Positions 1 through 8,657 of a stretch of DNA of 64,000 nucleotides are shown here, piece by piece. The notes beneath the pieces are model-generated. The model saw nothing but the letters and a program-made list of their open reading frames with translations. It was not told the origin of the DNA and searched no databases. The DNA is taken from assembly GCF_024584705.1 (NCBI RefSeq), contig NZ_CP097384.1, positions 2,852,001 through 2,916,000 of the forward strand, written 5' to 3'. Position numbers and translations under genes: made by a program. The stretch is from Blastopirellula sp. J2-11 (lineage in GTDB: Bacteria > Planctomycetota > Planctomycetia > Pirellulales > Pirellulaceae). Within the stretch, counting starts at the first letter, position 1. Every line of letters starts with the position of its first letter.

Positions 1-2
1 TT

Positions 3-770
3 ACCTCGTCGGCAAACGAACGAACCACGTTTGAGGCCGCCTGTGAACGCGCAGACGCCGTATTGGTGATCGCTCCCGAATTTGACTCTCTATTGCTGGA
101 TCGCGTTCGCTGGGCCGAAGCGGGGGCGGCTCGCTTGATCAGTCCCGGTTCCGACTTGGTGGCAATCGCCGGCGATAAGTGGAAGACTTACCAATGCTGG
201 CTTCGCGCCAGCGTGCCGACTCCGCCCACTTGGCTAGCGAAAGACTTCACGCTTGCAGACGATTGCGATCGTTACGTTCTCAAACCAAGGGATGGAGCAG
301 GCTCACAAGATACTGATTTTTTAGATTCCGTCGAAAAATTGGCCGAACGTCCCGGGGCCATTGTTCAAACTTACTGTGATGGTTTGCCTGTCAGCACTGG
401 CCTGTTGAGTGACGGAAATCAAATCGTTTCGCTTCCTCCAGCAATCCAGCAGATCGACTGTTATAAGGGATTTCAATATCGTGGAGGCTCTTGGCCCCTT
501 ACTGGGGATCTGAAGGAGCGTGCAGAGACGTTGGCGCGACGCAGCGCTGCGGCTCTGCCACCTTTTCGGGGTTATATCGGCGTTGATATGATTCTGAACG
601 CGATGGATGGCGGTGATTTCGCCATTGAGATCAATCCTCGCTTGACGACTTCCTATTTCGGATTGCGTCAGCTTTGTCGCGGCAACTTGTCAGCGGCGAT
701 GTTGGCTTTCGCTCTGGGCGAACCAATCGAAATCGAATTTTCCAGCGAAGCGTATCAATTCAAACTTTGA
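3..770 (+). CDS. ATP-grasp ligase, MfnD-like (5' end outside the window)
   Basis: The frame is open to the left edge, so the start lies outside the window and only the C-terminal ~255 residues are visible. ATP-grasp features are the lysine in VLKPRDGAGS and the Mg-binding EINPRLTTSYFG near the C-terminus. The family joins carboxylates to amines using ATP. The two genes that follow (oxoprolinase-like and amino-acid kinase) are the usual companions in methanofuran/methylofuran synthesis, where an ATP-grasp enzyme (MfnD) adds glutamate to tyramine. That specific role is inferred from context. The stop lies 22 bp before the next gene, suggesting co-transcription. No frameshift or missing motif was seen in the visible part. 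Confidence 0.8.
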   Translation, partial: TSSANERTTFEAACERADAVLVIAPEFDSLLLDRVRWAEAGAARLISPGSDLVAIAGDKWKTYQCWLRASVPTPPTWLAKDFTLADDCDRYVLKPRDGAGSQDTDFLDSVEKLAERPGAIVQTYCDGLPVSTGLLSDGNQIVSLPPAIQQIDCYKGFQYRGGSWPLTGDLKERAETLARRSAAALPPFRGYIGVDMILNAMDGGDFAIEINPRLTTSYFGLRQLCRGNLSAAMLAFALGEPIEIEFSSEAYQFKL

Positions 771-792
771 CGACGTCTACGGTGATAAACTG

Positions 793-1803
793 ATGCCGGT
801 ACTTGCTCTCGACGTTGGCGGAGCCAATATCAAACTCGCCAACGCTTCTGGCTACGCCGATTCGATGGAGTTTCCTCTTTGGAAACGTCGCGACGCGCTG
901 CCTGAAATCCTGAAGGAAGTTCGCGAACATGCGCCCGTGTTCCAGCGGCTGGCGTTGACCATGACCGGCGAGTTGGCCGACTGTTTTGGCACCAAGCAGG
1001 AAGGGGTTCGTTTTATCCTCTCTTGCGTTCAGGACATTTTCAACGATGTTGAGATTCGGGTCTATCTAACCACCGGCGAACTAGCGTCGGTATCCAGCGC
1101 GGCGGAACGTCCGTTGGACGCGGCGGCTTCGAACTGGCACGCGCTGGGGCGCTACGCATGTCGTCACTTTCCGACCAAGGGAGATGGCGCGGTGATCGAT
1201 ATCGGTTCGACGACGACTGACTTTGTGCCGATTCGTGACGGCAAACTGCTCAACGTAGGGCGAACCGATCCGCAGCGGCTGCTCGCAGGCGAGTTAGTCT
1301 ATTCCGGCATCGAACGTACGCCGATCTGTGCGATGGCTCAAACCGTCCAACTACGCGGCGCCGATTGTCCGCTGGCGGCCGAATTGTTCGCGACTTCGCT
1401 CGACATCTTTTTGGTGATGGGGCTGATCGACGAAGCGACCGAGAATCATGAGACCGCCGATGGCCGACCGGCGACGCGCGAATTCGCCAAATCACGACTG
1501 GCCCGCATGGTTTGTGCCGACGCTGAAGAGCTGACCTGGACCGAAGTGAACGAGATGGCGCGTGAGTTATATCGCAAGCAGGTAAAGTTCGCGGCCGCTC
1601 GCTGGGAACGTGCGATGAGCGCCAAGAGTTTATCGCCTGAGTTGGTCGTCATCTCAGGGCATGGCGATTTTCTGGCGGAAGCGATCTTAGACGCCGCTGG
1701 GGTCACCTCGCAACGGATTTATCTTTCGGACTTGATTAACGATCGCGCCGCGCGCTGCGGTCCTGCGTTTGCGCTCGCGGTCTGGGCGGAAGAGAACTGG
1801 TAA
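793..1803 (+). CDS. Hydantoinase/oxoprolinase-family protein of the H4MPT-linked C1 pathway (MfnF-like)
   Basis: 336 aa. The N-terminus VLALDVGGANIKLAN and the internal motif AVIDIGSTTTDFVP are the phosphate-binding signatures of the ASKHA/oxoprolinase fold. A third glycine motif, VVISGHGDF, lies near residue 280. The length and the two DxGxxxxD-type motifs match the family annotated as 'probable H4MPT-linked C1 transfer pathway protein'. Its archaeal member MfnF couples the furan and tyramine halves of methanofuran. The ATG is 22 bp after the ATP-grasp gene and the stop is 7 bp before the kinase gene, so the three look like one operon. The biochemical step is inferred from archaeal homologues. 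Confidence 0.82.
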   Translation: MPVLALDVGGANIKLANASGYADSMEFPLWKRRDALPEILKEVREHAPVFQRLALTMTGELADCFGTKQEGVRFILSCVQDIFNDVEIRVYLTTGELASVSSAAERPLDAAASNWHALGRYACRHFPTKGDGAVIDIGSTTTDFVPIRDGKLLNVGRTDPQRLLAGELVYSGIERTPICAMAQTVQLRGADCPLAAELFATSLDIFLVMGLIDEATENHETADGRPATREFAKSRLARMVCADAEELTWTEVNEMARELYRKQVKFAAARWERAMSAKSLSPELVVISGHGDFLAEAILDAAGVTSQRIYLSDLINDRAARCGPAFALAVWAEENW

Positions 1804-1810
1804 CGCGGCT

Positions 1811-2404
1811 ATGAACCTACGCGTCGTTAAACTGGGAGGAAGTCTCTTTGACTTGCCTGACTTAGGGCGACGCGTAGAAGTCTGGCTCGCTGAGCAAACG
1901 CCGATGCCGACCGTGCTCATCGCCGGCGGCGGCATGTTCGCCGACGCGGTTCGCCAGTTTGATGCGATTCATCAGCTCCCCTCCCCTACTTCGCATCAGT
2001 TAGCGCTGAGCAGCATGGAGTTGGGCTCGCAGGCGCTTGCCGCCCTGTTGCCGACGCTCGACTTTATTCGCGAAGCGGATCGGCTGCGGCTTGGTTTGGC
2101 GTCCGCTGCTCAAGGGATCTGTGCCGACTCGTATGTCGGCGTCTGGAATGTGATCGACTATTGGCGCAGCGAAGTCGAGCCGACGTTGAGCCTAACGTCG
2201 CTCGATTGGACGCTGACCAGCGATTCGATCGCCGCGACATTGGCCCATCGTTGGCAGGCCGATTCCTTGGTCCTGCTGAAGTCGTGTGATCGTCCCGGCG
2301 AGACGGTTAGCGATTGGGCCCAAGCCGGCGTCGTCGATCCACAGTTCACCACAGCGGCCTTAGGCGTCAACGTGACCTGGGGGAACCTGCGAGGACGAAA
2401 CTAA
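1811..2404 (+). CDS. Amino-acid-kinase-fold protein (MfnE-like)
   Basis: 197 aa, starting at ATG 1811. A longer in-frame start at 1769 would overlap the upstream gene and adds residues unlike the family. VVKLGGSLFD at the N-terminus and LIAGGGMFADAVR at ~36-48 are the two nucleotide-binding motifs of the aspartate/glutamate/uridylate kinase fold. TSDSIAATLAHR and LVLLKSCD follow later. The protein is short, as for MfnE, the kinase that phosphorylates aminomethylfuran phosphate in methanofuran synthesis. It is the third gene of the cluster, and transcription probably ends at the hairpin immediately downstream. Confidence 0.78.
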   Translation: MNLRVVKLGGSLFDLPDLGRRVEVWLAEQTPMPTVLIAGGGMFADAVRQFDAIHQLPSPTSHQLALSSMELGSQALAALLPTLDFIREADRLRLGLASAAQGICADSYVGVWNVIDYWRSEVEPTLSLTSLDWTLTSDSIAATLAHRWQADSLVLLKSCDRPGETVSDWAQAGVVDPQFTTAALGVNVTWGNLRGRN

Positions 2405-2437
2405 AGAAGGCCGCGTCAAACGCGGCCCTCTTATTCT
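2405..2437. terminator. Bidirectional intrinsic terminator
   Basis: GGCCGCGT-CAA-ACGCGGCC forms a perfect 8-bp stem with a 3-nt loop (2409-2427). It is flanked by an A-rich left side (AAAGAA) and a T-rich right side (CTCTTATTCTCTT). It lies between two convergent genes and could stop transcription from both. Confidence 0.75.
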
Positions 2438-2456
2438 CTTGATCCAGCGGTAAGAA

Positions 2457-3824
2457 CTAGTTCCACCACCAAGTCGCATCGCCGGATTTGGCGTTCTGTT
2501 CTCGCAGCGGCTGCATGGTTGGGACCGCTTCGCTGTTGCTGGCGACCGTCCACGAGTCGATGTCGACGCCGCCAGAGACGGTGATAACCCAGTTGCGGCC
2601 TTTCTTCCCGGCGCTGACGATGCTCGGGACATTCTTCGGAGCGTAGTATTCCGATTGGGTCATCGAGTTGGTCGCGTCTCCCAGCATTGGCAAATCGAGA
2701 TTCGCTTTCTTCAGCATGTTCTCTTTCGAGATTAGTGCGGCCACGACACACATATCCATGATGTTGCGCAGTTCGCCGAAGATCTTGTCTTCGCCCGACA
2801 GTTCTTCGTAATTGGCGGTCATCTTGTCGGCCCAAGCTTTGGCGGCCAAGCCTTCTTTGCCGGTCTGTTGGACCTTGCCGTCCGCGGTGATGATCTCGTC
2901 TTCGGTCATCGCTTTGACGCCGGGGCCACGCAGTTGCCAGGCGAGGCCATCTTCGCTTTTGGCGAGCGGCTCGTAATTGCAGGCCAACCACCAACGAGGC
3001 GCGGCATTTGCATTCAGCACTGCGACCGAGGCCGTTTCAACAAAGCTCTTCAAACCACGAACCGGGGCCTTGTCGTGTCCCATCGCGATTCGCTTCATGC
3101 GGTAGTCGGCGCCGACCAACACGCGAGCGAAGTGGCTCGTTTGCGGAACGCCTTGGACGGTGACGTCCTGCATCCCCATCGCTCGTTCGATGCCTTGAAC
3201 CAAGGCCGGGGACATCTGCGACGCTCGTTTCACATTGCTCATGTATTGTTGAAAGTTGATGCGACCCTGTTGGGTCGGATCGATCGAACAGGTAATGCCG
3301 CCGTTGCGGGCGTTGTCGACCGATTGCAGCGCAACAACCAAATCTTCCAGCAGCAAGACCGGTCGACCTGTCGTCACGCCGACGACCGTGCCGTGATCGT
3401 CAACTGTCCAGCCTTCGCCGGGCCCGGCCAAAACAATATCGTTCTCTTCGGGATAGACGAAGACGTATTCGATTCGTTGCAGTCCGGCGAGGTATTTCAC
3501 TTCGTCCGGCAACACGCCCAGGTTGTTCGCTTGAGCGTCTTTGATTGCCGCATTCAGACCACGCAGCGATACTTTTCGCATCTCGGTGGGTGCGTTGAGT
3601 TCGCCGGGAGCCTTCTCCAGCGCTTTGACCATCTCGGCCCGCAGCATTCGCTGCGAATCGACGCTCGCGAGACCCACGACCCCTTGGGCGTCGATCGAGA
3701 TACCACCGACCGAATTGGAGCGGAAGTTCTGATGCCCTGCCATCGCTGCTGTCGGCAGGGCTAACGCCGCAACCACTAGCAATAGTAGAGATTTAGTGGA
3801 AAGATAACTCACGGTCCGAATCAT
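2457..3824 (-). CDS. Secreted DUF1598-type planctomycete protein
   Basis: 455 aa from ATG 3824, which has AGGAG 7 nt upstream. The frame extends further upstream, but without signal-peptide character. The N-terminus (MIRTVSYLSTKSLLL, hydrophobic stretch, then TAAMAG) is a Sec signal peptide, so the protein should be exported. The body carries the conserved blocks LRGLNAAIKDA, QRIEYVFVYPE, CSIDPTQQGR and SHFARVLVGADYRMKRI, which I recognise as the DUF1598 family of planctomycetes. Its function is unknown. It stands alone, converging on the cofactor genes across a terminator. The family name is from memory and could be checked with Pfam. Confidence 0.72.
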   Translation of the reverse strand: MIRTVSYLSTKSLLLLVVAALALPTAAMAGHQNFRSNSVGGISIDAQGVVGLASVDSQRMLRAEMVKALEKAPGELNAPTEMRKVSLRGLNAAIKDAQANNLGVLPDEVKYLAGLQRIEYVFVYPEENDIVLAGPGEGWTVDDHGTVVGVTTGRPVLLLEDLVVALQSVDNARNGGITCSIDPTQQGRINFQQYMSNVKRASQMSPALVQGIERAMGMQDVTVQGVPQTSHFARVLVGADYRMKRIAMGHDKAPVRGLKSFVETASVAVLNANAAPRWWLACNYEPLAKSEDGLAWQLRGPGVKAMTEDEIITADGKVQQTGKEGLAAKAWADKMTANYEELSGEDKIFGELRNIMDMCVVAALISKENMLKKANLDLPMLGDATNSMTQSEYYAPKNVPSIVSAGKKGRNWVITVSGGVDIDSWTVASNSEAVPTMQPLREQNAKSGDATWWWN

Positions 3825-4206
3825 TGCGAAACTCCTGAGGGATGCTGGCGAAAATGACGTGCACCCAAAGCGTCTGACTTGCGTATTGGTTCCCGGAGAA
3901 CCCGAGAGGGAATCTGAAGAGCGAGCGTCACCCAGCGCCGGATTTCGACGAGAGGGCAAGAAACTACACAAACTTACGATAGTTCCGGACTGCGGTATTT
4001 GCAAGAAAACGTCCGCTAAGTTACCCAAGTTCTACGGATTTGAATTATTCGCCAGGAAATTGCCGTCTCGTCCTTGGAGAGCGAGGTTACCTATAATTTA
4101 ATAAACCGGCGCTCCGACTCCCCCCAAGGATCTCGGCAGACGACTTAAGTTTAATTCTGGCATGCATTTACGCTGAAAAAGCAAGGGACGGCATTTAAAT
4201 TACCTG
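3825..4206. other. Divergent intergenic region without a recognised gene
   Basis: 382 bp between the DUF1598-type gene (leftward) and the FHA regulator (rightward). It must hold both promoters, but no strong -35/-10 pair was identified. A short plus-strand frame at 3859-4101 has no recognisable protein character. No clear Shine-Dalgarno sequence precedes ATG 4207. The purine-rich AAGGGACGG lies about 17 nt away, which is too far. Confidence 0.5.
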
Positions 4207-6246
4207 ATGGTCGCCTTTTTGATTATCCGAGAAGGTTCGAATTGGACCGACGTTTTTCGCCTTGTACCGGGTCATACGGTGACGATCGGTCGTGCGCCGA
4301 CCAACCAAATTGTGATCAAGGACGATCGTTGCAGTCGTTACCATGCGGAGATTTTCCTCTCGGAGGGGGAATGGATTTTACGCGATCTCGACTCTCGCAA
4401 CGGGACGGTTGTCGGGGAAAACGCGATTCGGGGGGACTGGCAACTCGATTTTGGCCAGGTCATTCGGATCGCCAGCATGCAGTTGGCGTTTGTGCAGGAT
4501 CTGAATACCGCCTTTCCAGACGGATCCGGCAGCAGCGCCCATCTCTTCAGTGACGTCGCTCAGAACGATCCTTCGACTTTTCGAACGGTGGATGAAGGAG
4601 AGCACGTCCTCGACATCGCCGAACCGACCACGATCACGCACCGCCGCGGAGAGACAAAGTTCCTCAAAGCGGTGGAAGTCAGCAAAGAGACCGACGCATC
4701 GACGATCCCCAAAGTTGGTAAAGCGGCGACGTTGTTGTGCAAGTTGGCTTTTGATCTCGCCAACCAGACCGACATTACCGCAGTGGCCAATTTGGCGTTG
4801 GAAGGGTTGTTTGAGTGCACCAGCATCGACGCCGGAGCCGTGTTGCTGTTGCCGCGAAGTCATAAAGGAATCGCGACCGAGAAAGATCTGGAACTGATCG
4901 CGTCGCGCGCCGACAAAGGACCAAACTATCACCGCGTCTCACGTTTCTTAGCCAACACCGTGTTGCGTGAAGGAGAAGCGGTGCTGGCCCGCAACGTGAT
5001 GGACGATAGTCGCTTCGGCATTCGCGATAGCAAAGGAGACATCCACGCAACCAGCGTCCTCTGTGCGCCGATTCGTCAGGATGGTCGCGCGATCGGCGTG
5101 GTCCATCTCTATTCGACCGACGCCGGACGAATCCCTGATCCTGATGATCTTGAGTTCGCGCTGGCCGTGGCCGACAACGTAGCACTCGCGCTCAAAAATC
5201 TAGGACGTCAGCTCGAACTGACCGAGACGATCTCCCAAACGCAGGTCGAAATTGACGAACTGCGCAAGAAGCTGGGCGCCGAAAGCCAGATCGTCGGCCG
5301 CAGTCCGTTGATTATGGCGCTGCAGCAGCAAATCGCGCGCGCTTCGCCTAGTCGAGCGACGGTGCTGATTTGCGGCGAAAGCGGCGTCGGCAAAGAATTG
5401 GTCGCGCGAGCGGTTCACTTCGCCAGCCCCCGCAAGAAAGGGCCGTTCGTCTGTTTGAACTGCGCCGCGCTCTCTGAATCGCTGTTGGAAAGCGAACTGT
5501 TCGGTCACGAACGAGGTGCGTTTACCGGCGCGACCGATCGCAAGATGGGCAAATTTGAAGCGGCGCATAACGGCACGCTGATGCTCGACGAAATCGGCGA
5601 AATGAGCGAAGCGATTCAAGCTAAGTTTTTGCGCGTGTTAGAAGGTCATCCCTTTGAACGCGTCGGCGGCAGCGAGCCGGTGCAAGTCGACGTGCGGGTG
5701 ATTGCCGCGACCAACCGCGATTTGGAGAAAGAAGTCGAGCGAGGAAGGTTCCGCCGCGACCTTTATTTCCGCTTGCGGGTCGTCGAGATCACCGCTCCCC
5801 CACTCCGCAAACGCCCCGAAGACATCGTCGAACTGGCGAGTCACTTTCTGGAAAAGTACAACGCCGAGACCGGCCGCAAGTTGCTTGGTTTTACGCAAGC
5901 CGCCTACGAACACATGAAAAAATATCGCTGGCCCGGCAACGTGCGCGAATTGAAGAATGTGATTGAACGAGCGGTCGTATTGGCGCAAGGAGAGCGAATC
6001 GAGATCGACGATTTAGCGCTTTCGAACCTGGCGACGTCGGGAGACACCGCCGACAATATTTCGCTCTCGGACGAGTATGAGCCGGCATCGTTGGCGGAAG
6101 TGGAACGTCGGCATATTGCGTTGACGCTTGAGTCGACTGGCTGGAACAAAAGTCGCACGGCCAGCATTCTAGGGATCGAACGATCGACGCTCGATCGCAA
6201 GATTCGTCGCTATCAACTTCGTCCCAATACGACGATCCAGCGCTAG
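4207..6246 (+). CDS. FHA-GAF-AAA+-Fis sigma54-dependent transcriptional activator
   Basis: 679 aa. Domains in order: FHA (about 5-95, with GR 28-29, SRYH 43-46 and NG 65-66, the phosphothreonine-binding residues); GAF (about 170-340); sigma54-interaction AAA+ (about 360-600) with Walker A GESGVGKE near 389, GAFTGA near 437 and Walker [10 protein letters not shown] near 457; and a Fis-type helix-turn-helix at 630-675 ([19 protein letters not shown]). The intact GAFTGA loop means it should open sigma54-RNA polymerase complexes. There is no response-regulator receiver domain. The FHA domain suggests control by Ser/Thr phosphorylation, and two Ser/Thr kinases are encoded elsewhere in the window. 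The GAF domain implies an unknown ligand. It is a single gene, and its targets are not visible. Confidence 0.93.
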   Translation: MVAFLIIREGSNWTDVFRLVPGHTVTIGRAPTNQIVIKDDRCSRYHAEIFLSEGEWILRDLDSRNGTVVGENAIRGDWQLDFGQVIRIASMQLAFVQDLNTAFPDGSGSSAHLFSDVAQNDPSTFRTVDEGEHVLDIAEPTTITHRRGETKFLKAVEVSKETDASTIPKVGKAATLLCKLAFDLANQTDITAVANLALEGLFECTSIDAGAVLLLPRSHKGIATEKDLELIASRADKGPNYHRVSRFLANTVLREGEAVLARNVMDDSRFGIRDSKGDIHATSVLCAPIRQDGRAIGVVHLYSTDAGRIPDPDDLEFALAVADNVALALKNLGRQLELTETISQTQVEIDELRKKLGAESQIVGRSPLIMALQQQIARASPSRATVLICGESGVGKELVARAVHFASPRKKGPFVCLNCAALSESLLESELFGHERGAFTGATDRKMGKFEAAHNGTLMLDEIGEMSEAIQAKFLRVLEGHPFERVGGSEPVQVDVRVIAATNRDLEKEVERGRFRRDLYFRLRVVEITAPPLRKRPEDIVELASHFLEKYNAETGRKLLGFTQAAYEHMKKYRWPGNVRELKNVIERAVVLAQGERIEIDDLALSNLATSGDTADNISLSDEYEPASLAEVERRHIALTLESTGWNKSRTASILGIERSTLDRKIRRYQLRPNTTIQR

Positions 6247-6535
6247 TCCGCCGCCTGGTGAATCGTTGGTTGCGGGGAATCGCAAGGTGCGATTGCAACG
6301 ATCGCGTCGTCTACTTCAGCCTAATAAGATCTTCAAAACGATTGGGACGTTCCGATTATGTCGGTCACGGCATTTCTACGCGTTTTAGACGACTCGACGT
6401 TTCAGAAAATGGACATTGACGGTCGATTCTCAGCTTCAAGCCTAAAATCGTAGCGAATACTTTTTTGGAATTGTGCGGCCATGTTTGGTCGCGAATTAGC
6501 CACAATTCAAGCACCGTACAGAGCGGCGACTAAAC

Positions 6536-7063
6536 ATGGCGACAGCAGAAGCGAATAGCTCGGCCAGCTTTACCTGCACCGATCCCACCTTAACGCAAGC
6601 CGTTATCGAATCGGTCAGCGGCGCACTTTCGATGTGCAACATGACGGCTCGCTGCGTCGGCGTCGCCGCAGTGCCGATGGGTGAAAAAGGGCTGGTCACC
6701 GGCATCATCGGCGTGCATGGCAAAGTTTCCGGTTTCATTACCGTGAACATGTCGGAGCGATTGGTGATCAAAGCGGTCGAAGGACTGCTGCAAGACGAGT
6801 TCGGCAAGTTGACGTCGCAAGTGGTCGACGGAGCCGGCGAACTGACCAACATCATTTGCGGCGGCATCAAGTCGAAGCTCGCGCGAACTCTTTGGGCCTT
6901 TCAAGGAATCACCGTTCCTTCGGTGATCGTCGGCGAAGGGTATCAAATGGCGTTCGCACGCGGACTGGAGTTCGTCAGCGCCACCTTTGAAAATGCCGAC
7001 CCCGAAGCGGTGATGCTGGAAGATCGCTTGATGAGCGTCAGCATGTCCTTCTTGCGACTGTAA
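6536..7063 (+). CDS. CheX/CheC-family chemotaxis phosphatase-like protein
   Basis: 175 aa. The C-terminal half holds VVDGAGELTNIICGGIKSKL (about 97-116). The E102-x-x-N105 pair is the CheX/CheC active-site signature that removes phosphate from CheY-P. Sheet segments GLVTGIIGVHGKVSGFITV match the repeated CheX core. The length fits CheX (about 150-160 aa) with a short N-terminal extension. No che genes are nearby, so it may serve a distant chemotaxis cluster or another receiver protein. The ribosome-binding site is weak. Confidence 0.82.
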   Translation: MATAEANSSASFTCTDPTLTQAVIESVSGALSMCNMTARCVGVAAVPMGEKGLVTGIIGVHGKVSGFITVNMSERLVIKAVEGLLQDEFGKLTSQVVDGAGELTNIICGGIKSKLARTLWAFQGITVPSVIVGEGYQMAFARGLEFVSATFENADPEAVMLEDRLMSVSMSFLRL

Positions 7064-7087
7064 GCCAGCGCAGAAAGAGAGATGGTC

Positions 7088-7114
7088 GAACACGGCGGTT
7101 TCGTCGCCGCGTTC
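7088..7114. terminator. Hairpin between convergent genes
   Basis: GAACACGGCG (7088-7097) can pair with CGCCGCGTTC (7105-7114), giving a 10-bp stem with one A.C mismatch and a 7-nt loop. It fills the 52-bp gap between the CheX gene and the leftward glycosyltransferase. The U tract is poor, so efficiency as a terminator is uncertain. Confidence 0.45.
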
Positions 7115-7115
7115 T

Positions 7116-7796
7116 CTATTTCGGTTGATCGTGTCGTCGATATCGGGCGGCCAGTTCCTCCAATGGAACGCCGCGGTGATAGGCGGCCAACAGTCGCCAG
7201 TTCAAAAGGGTTTGACGAATCACGCCCTGCTTTCTCCAACGTCGCGCCGATGTGATCACCGGACCCGGCAATAGCGTCGGCCAATGCTGCTGACGCAGTT
7301 TTCGCGAGAGCAGATAGTCTTCGAGAAACGGGACGTCCGCAAATTGGCCCGCTTGTTCAAAGATCGCTCGACGGACGGCGATCGCCTGATCTCCATACGG
7401 CAATCCTAGCCAGCGAATCCGCAGGCAGTTTCCCCACTCGACCAGTCGATAGACAATCGACGCCGCGTCGATTTTTTGGCGAAACGCCCCAAAGACAAAG
7501 TCGCCGCCCCGCTGACGAATCTGCGAGATCGATTCGGCCGAAAGCCGACAGTCGGCGTGTAAGAAAAGCAGCACGTCGCCGGTAGATGCGGTGACGCCTG
7601 CATTTTGTTGAATCGCACGACCCGGGGGGGAATGAATCAGGGTCGCGCCCGCTTGCGTTGCTAACGCGACGGTCGCATCGGCGCTTCCGCCGTCGACGAC
7701 GATGATTTCATCCGCGCCAGCAGCTTGCGCCGAACCGACCGCGGCTTGAATATTGGCTTCTTCATTCAAAGCCGCGGTAATGACCGAAACTCGCAC
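7116..7796 (-). CDS. Family 2 glycosyltransferase (TIGR04283-like)
   Basis: 226 aa from a GTG start at 7796. VSVITAALNEEANI at the N-terminus, EIIVVDGGSADAT at ~30-42 and LLFLHADCRL (DXD equivalent, here HAD) at ~76-85 are the GT-A motifs. The short length and the block SPPGRAIQQNAG match the TIGR04283 subgroup, often annotated as arsenosugar or rhamnosyl transferase. The donor and acceptor sugars cannot be deduced. The start is 22 bp after the stop of the thioredoxin-like gene, so the two are probably co-transcribed. No transmembrane anchor is evident. Confidence 0.85.
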   Translation of the reverse strand: MRVSVITAALNEEANIQAAVGSAQAAGADEIIVVDGGSADATVALATQAGATLIHSPPGRAIQQNAGVTASTGDVLLFLHADCRLSAESISQIRQRGGDFVFGAFRQKIDAASIVYRLVEWGNCLRIRWLGLPYGDQAIAVRRAIFEQAGQFADVPFLEDYLLSRKLRQQHWPTLLPGPVITSARRWRKQGVIRQTLLNWRLLAAYHRGVPLEELAARYRRHDQPK

Positions 7797-7818
7797 CAGG
7801 CGGTTTCTCTCGCTGCGA

Positions 7819-8268
7819 CTATTCGCTTTCGGTATGCGAGGCCGTCACGACGGCTTGCTCGCCGGTCAGATTCTGTTGCGACGCTTGCATTTCTATAGCG
7901 CGTTCCACCAGGGTTTCGACCGTTGTTTCGGACTGGGCGCCGACCAACAGCGAACGACGCCAGCCGGTGTTCGTCTTCCGGTAGAGGATCAATTGCGGGA
8001 TCGAACCACCCTGCATCAGCTGACCAGCCAGAGTCGACTGCGAATCGGCGTCCACTTCGGCGTAGGCGACGCCAGACAATTTCCCCTTGCGAAGCAGCGA
8101 CGGCATCACCGAACGCTTCATCGTCACACAACCGGGGCACCAATTGGTTCCCACGAGAATCAGCAGCGGTTTGCCAGTTTCGTCAGCCGAGCGAAAAGCG
8201 GCAGGGTAGTCATGTTCGCCACCGGCCATGGTAGCTTGCAGCAGTACGGCGAGCAGAACGCCATGCAT
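7819..8268 (-). CDS. Exported thioredoxin-fold protein (CPGC active site)
   Basis: 149 aa. A short hydrophobic N-terminus (MHGVLLAVLLQATMAGG) looks like a signal peptide. A thioredoxin fold follows with C44-P-G-C47 in VGTNWCPGCVTM and the cis-proline loop GGSIPQLILY near residue 90. AAAGGA sits about 8 nt upstream of ATG 8268. A second ATG four bases further in is out of frame. Its likely role is disulphide reduction or exchange outside the cytoplasm. Pairing with a glycosyltransferase gene gives no clear pathway. Confidence 0.83.
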   Translation of the reverse strand: MHGVLLAVLLQATMAGGEHDYPAAFRSADETGKPLLILVGTNWCPGCVTMKRSVMPSLLRKGKLSGVAYAEVDADSQSTLAGQLMQGGSIPQLILYRKTNTGWRRSLLVGAQSETTVETLVERAIEMQASQQNLTGEQAVVTASHTESE

Positions 8269-8657
8269 AGGTGAGTCCTTTGTGCGTAGTCAACATCGCG
8301 CAGCGGTAATAAAACAGTTACCGGTGGCGTGGAAAAAGCCTGGACGACTTGCGAGAAGAACTCGAGTCAGAAGCGATCCGTCAGAACCACATCCTGCGAC
8401 GTCAGTCTTAACCTTGCCCGAGGTAGGAAACCGTGCTGCGCTCCTGCGACAGGGGTTTTGGGTCTTCCAAAGTCACGATTAACGCCACAGTTTACCTGAG
8501 TCGTTACAACCTGCAAGGACTTCCCTGTTATAAAAAACGGCGCAATTCCCCTATACCTACTTCCGGGGTGCATCCAACGCATAACCATTGCCTGACGGTG
8601 CAGAAACGCTATCCTTAAGCAGCGGAACATCTTAGTCTTATTCTAAACGGCCAGTTC
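8269..8657. other. Divergent intergenic region
   Basis: 389 bp between the leftward thioredoxin gene and the rightward Gfo/Idh/MocA gene. I see no RNA gene, no repeat and no convincing small ORF. It presumably contains both promoters. Confidence 0.45.

Noticed and set aside
3859-4101. 80-codon plus-strand frame between the DUF1598-type and FHA genes
   Set aside because: No domain, no ribosome-binding site, composition unlike neighbouring genes.
4159-4175. Sigma54 (-24/-12) promoter before the FHA regulator
   Set aside because: TGGCATGCATTTACGC has the GG element, but the GC element is displaced by one base and the -12 box is poor.
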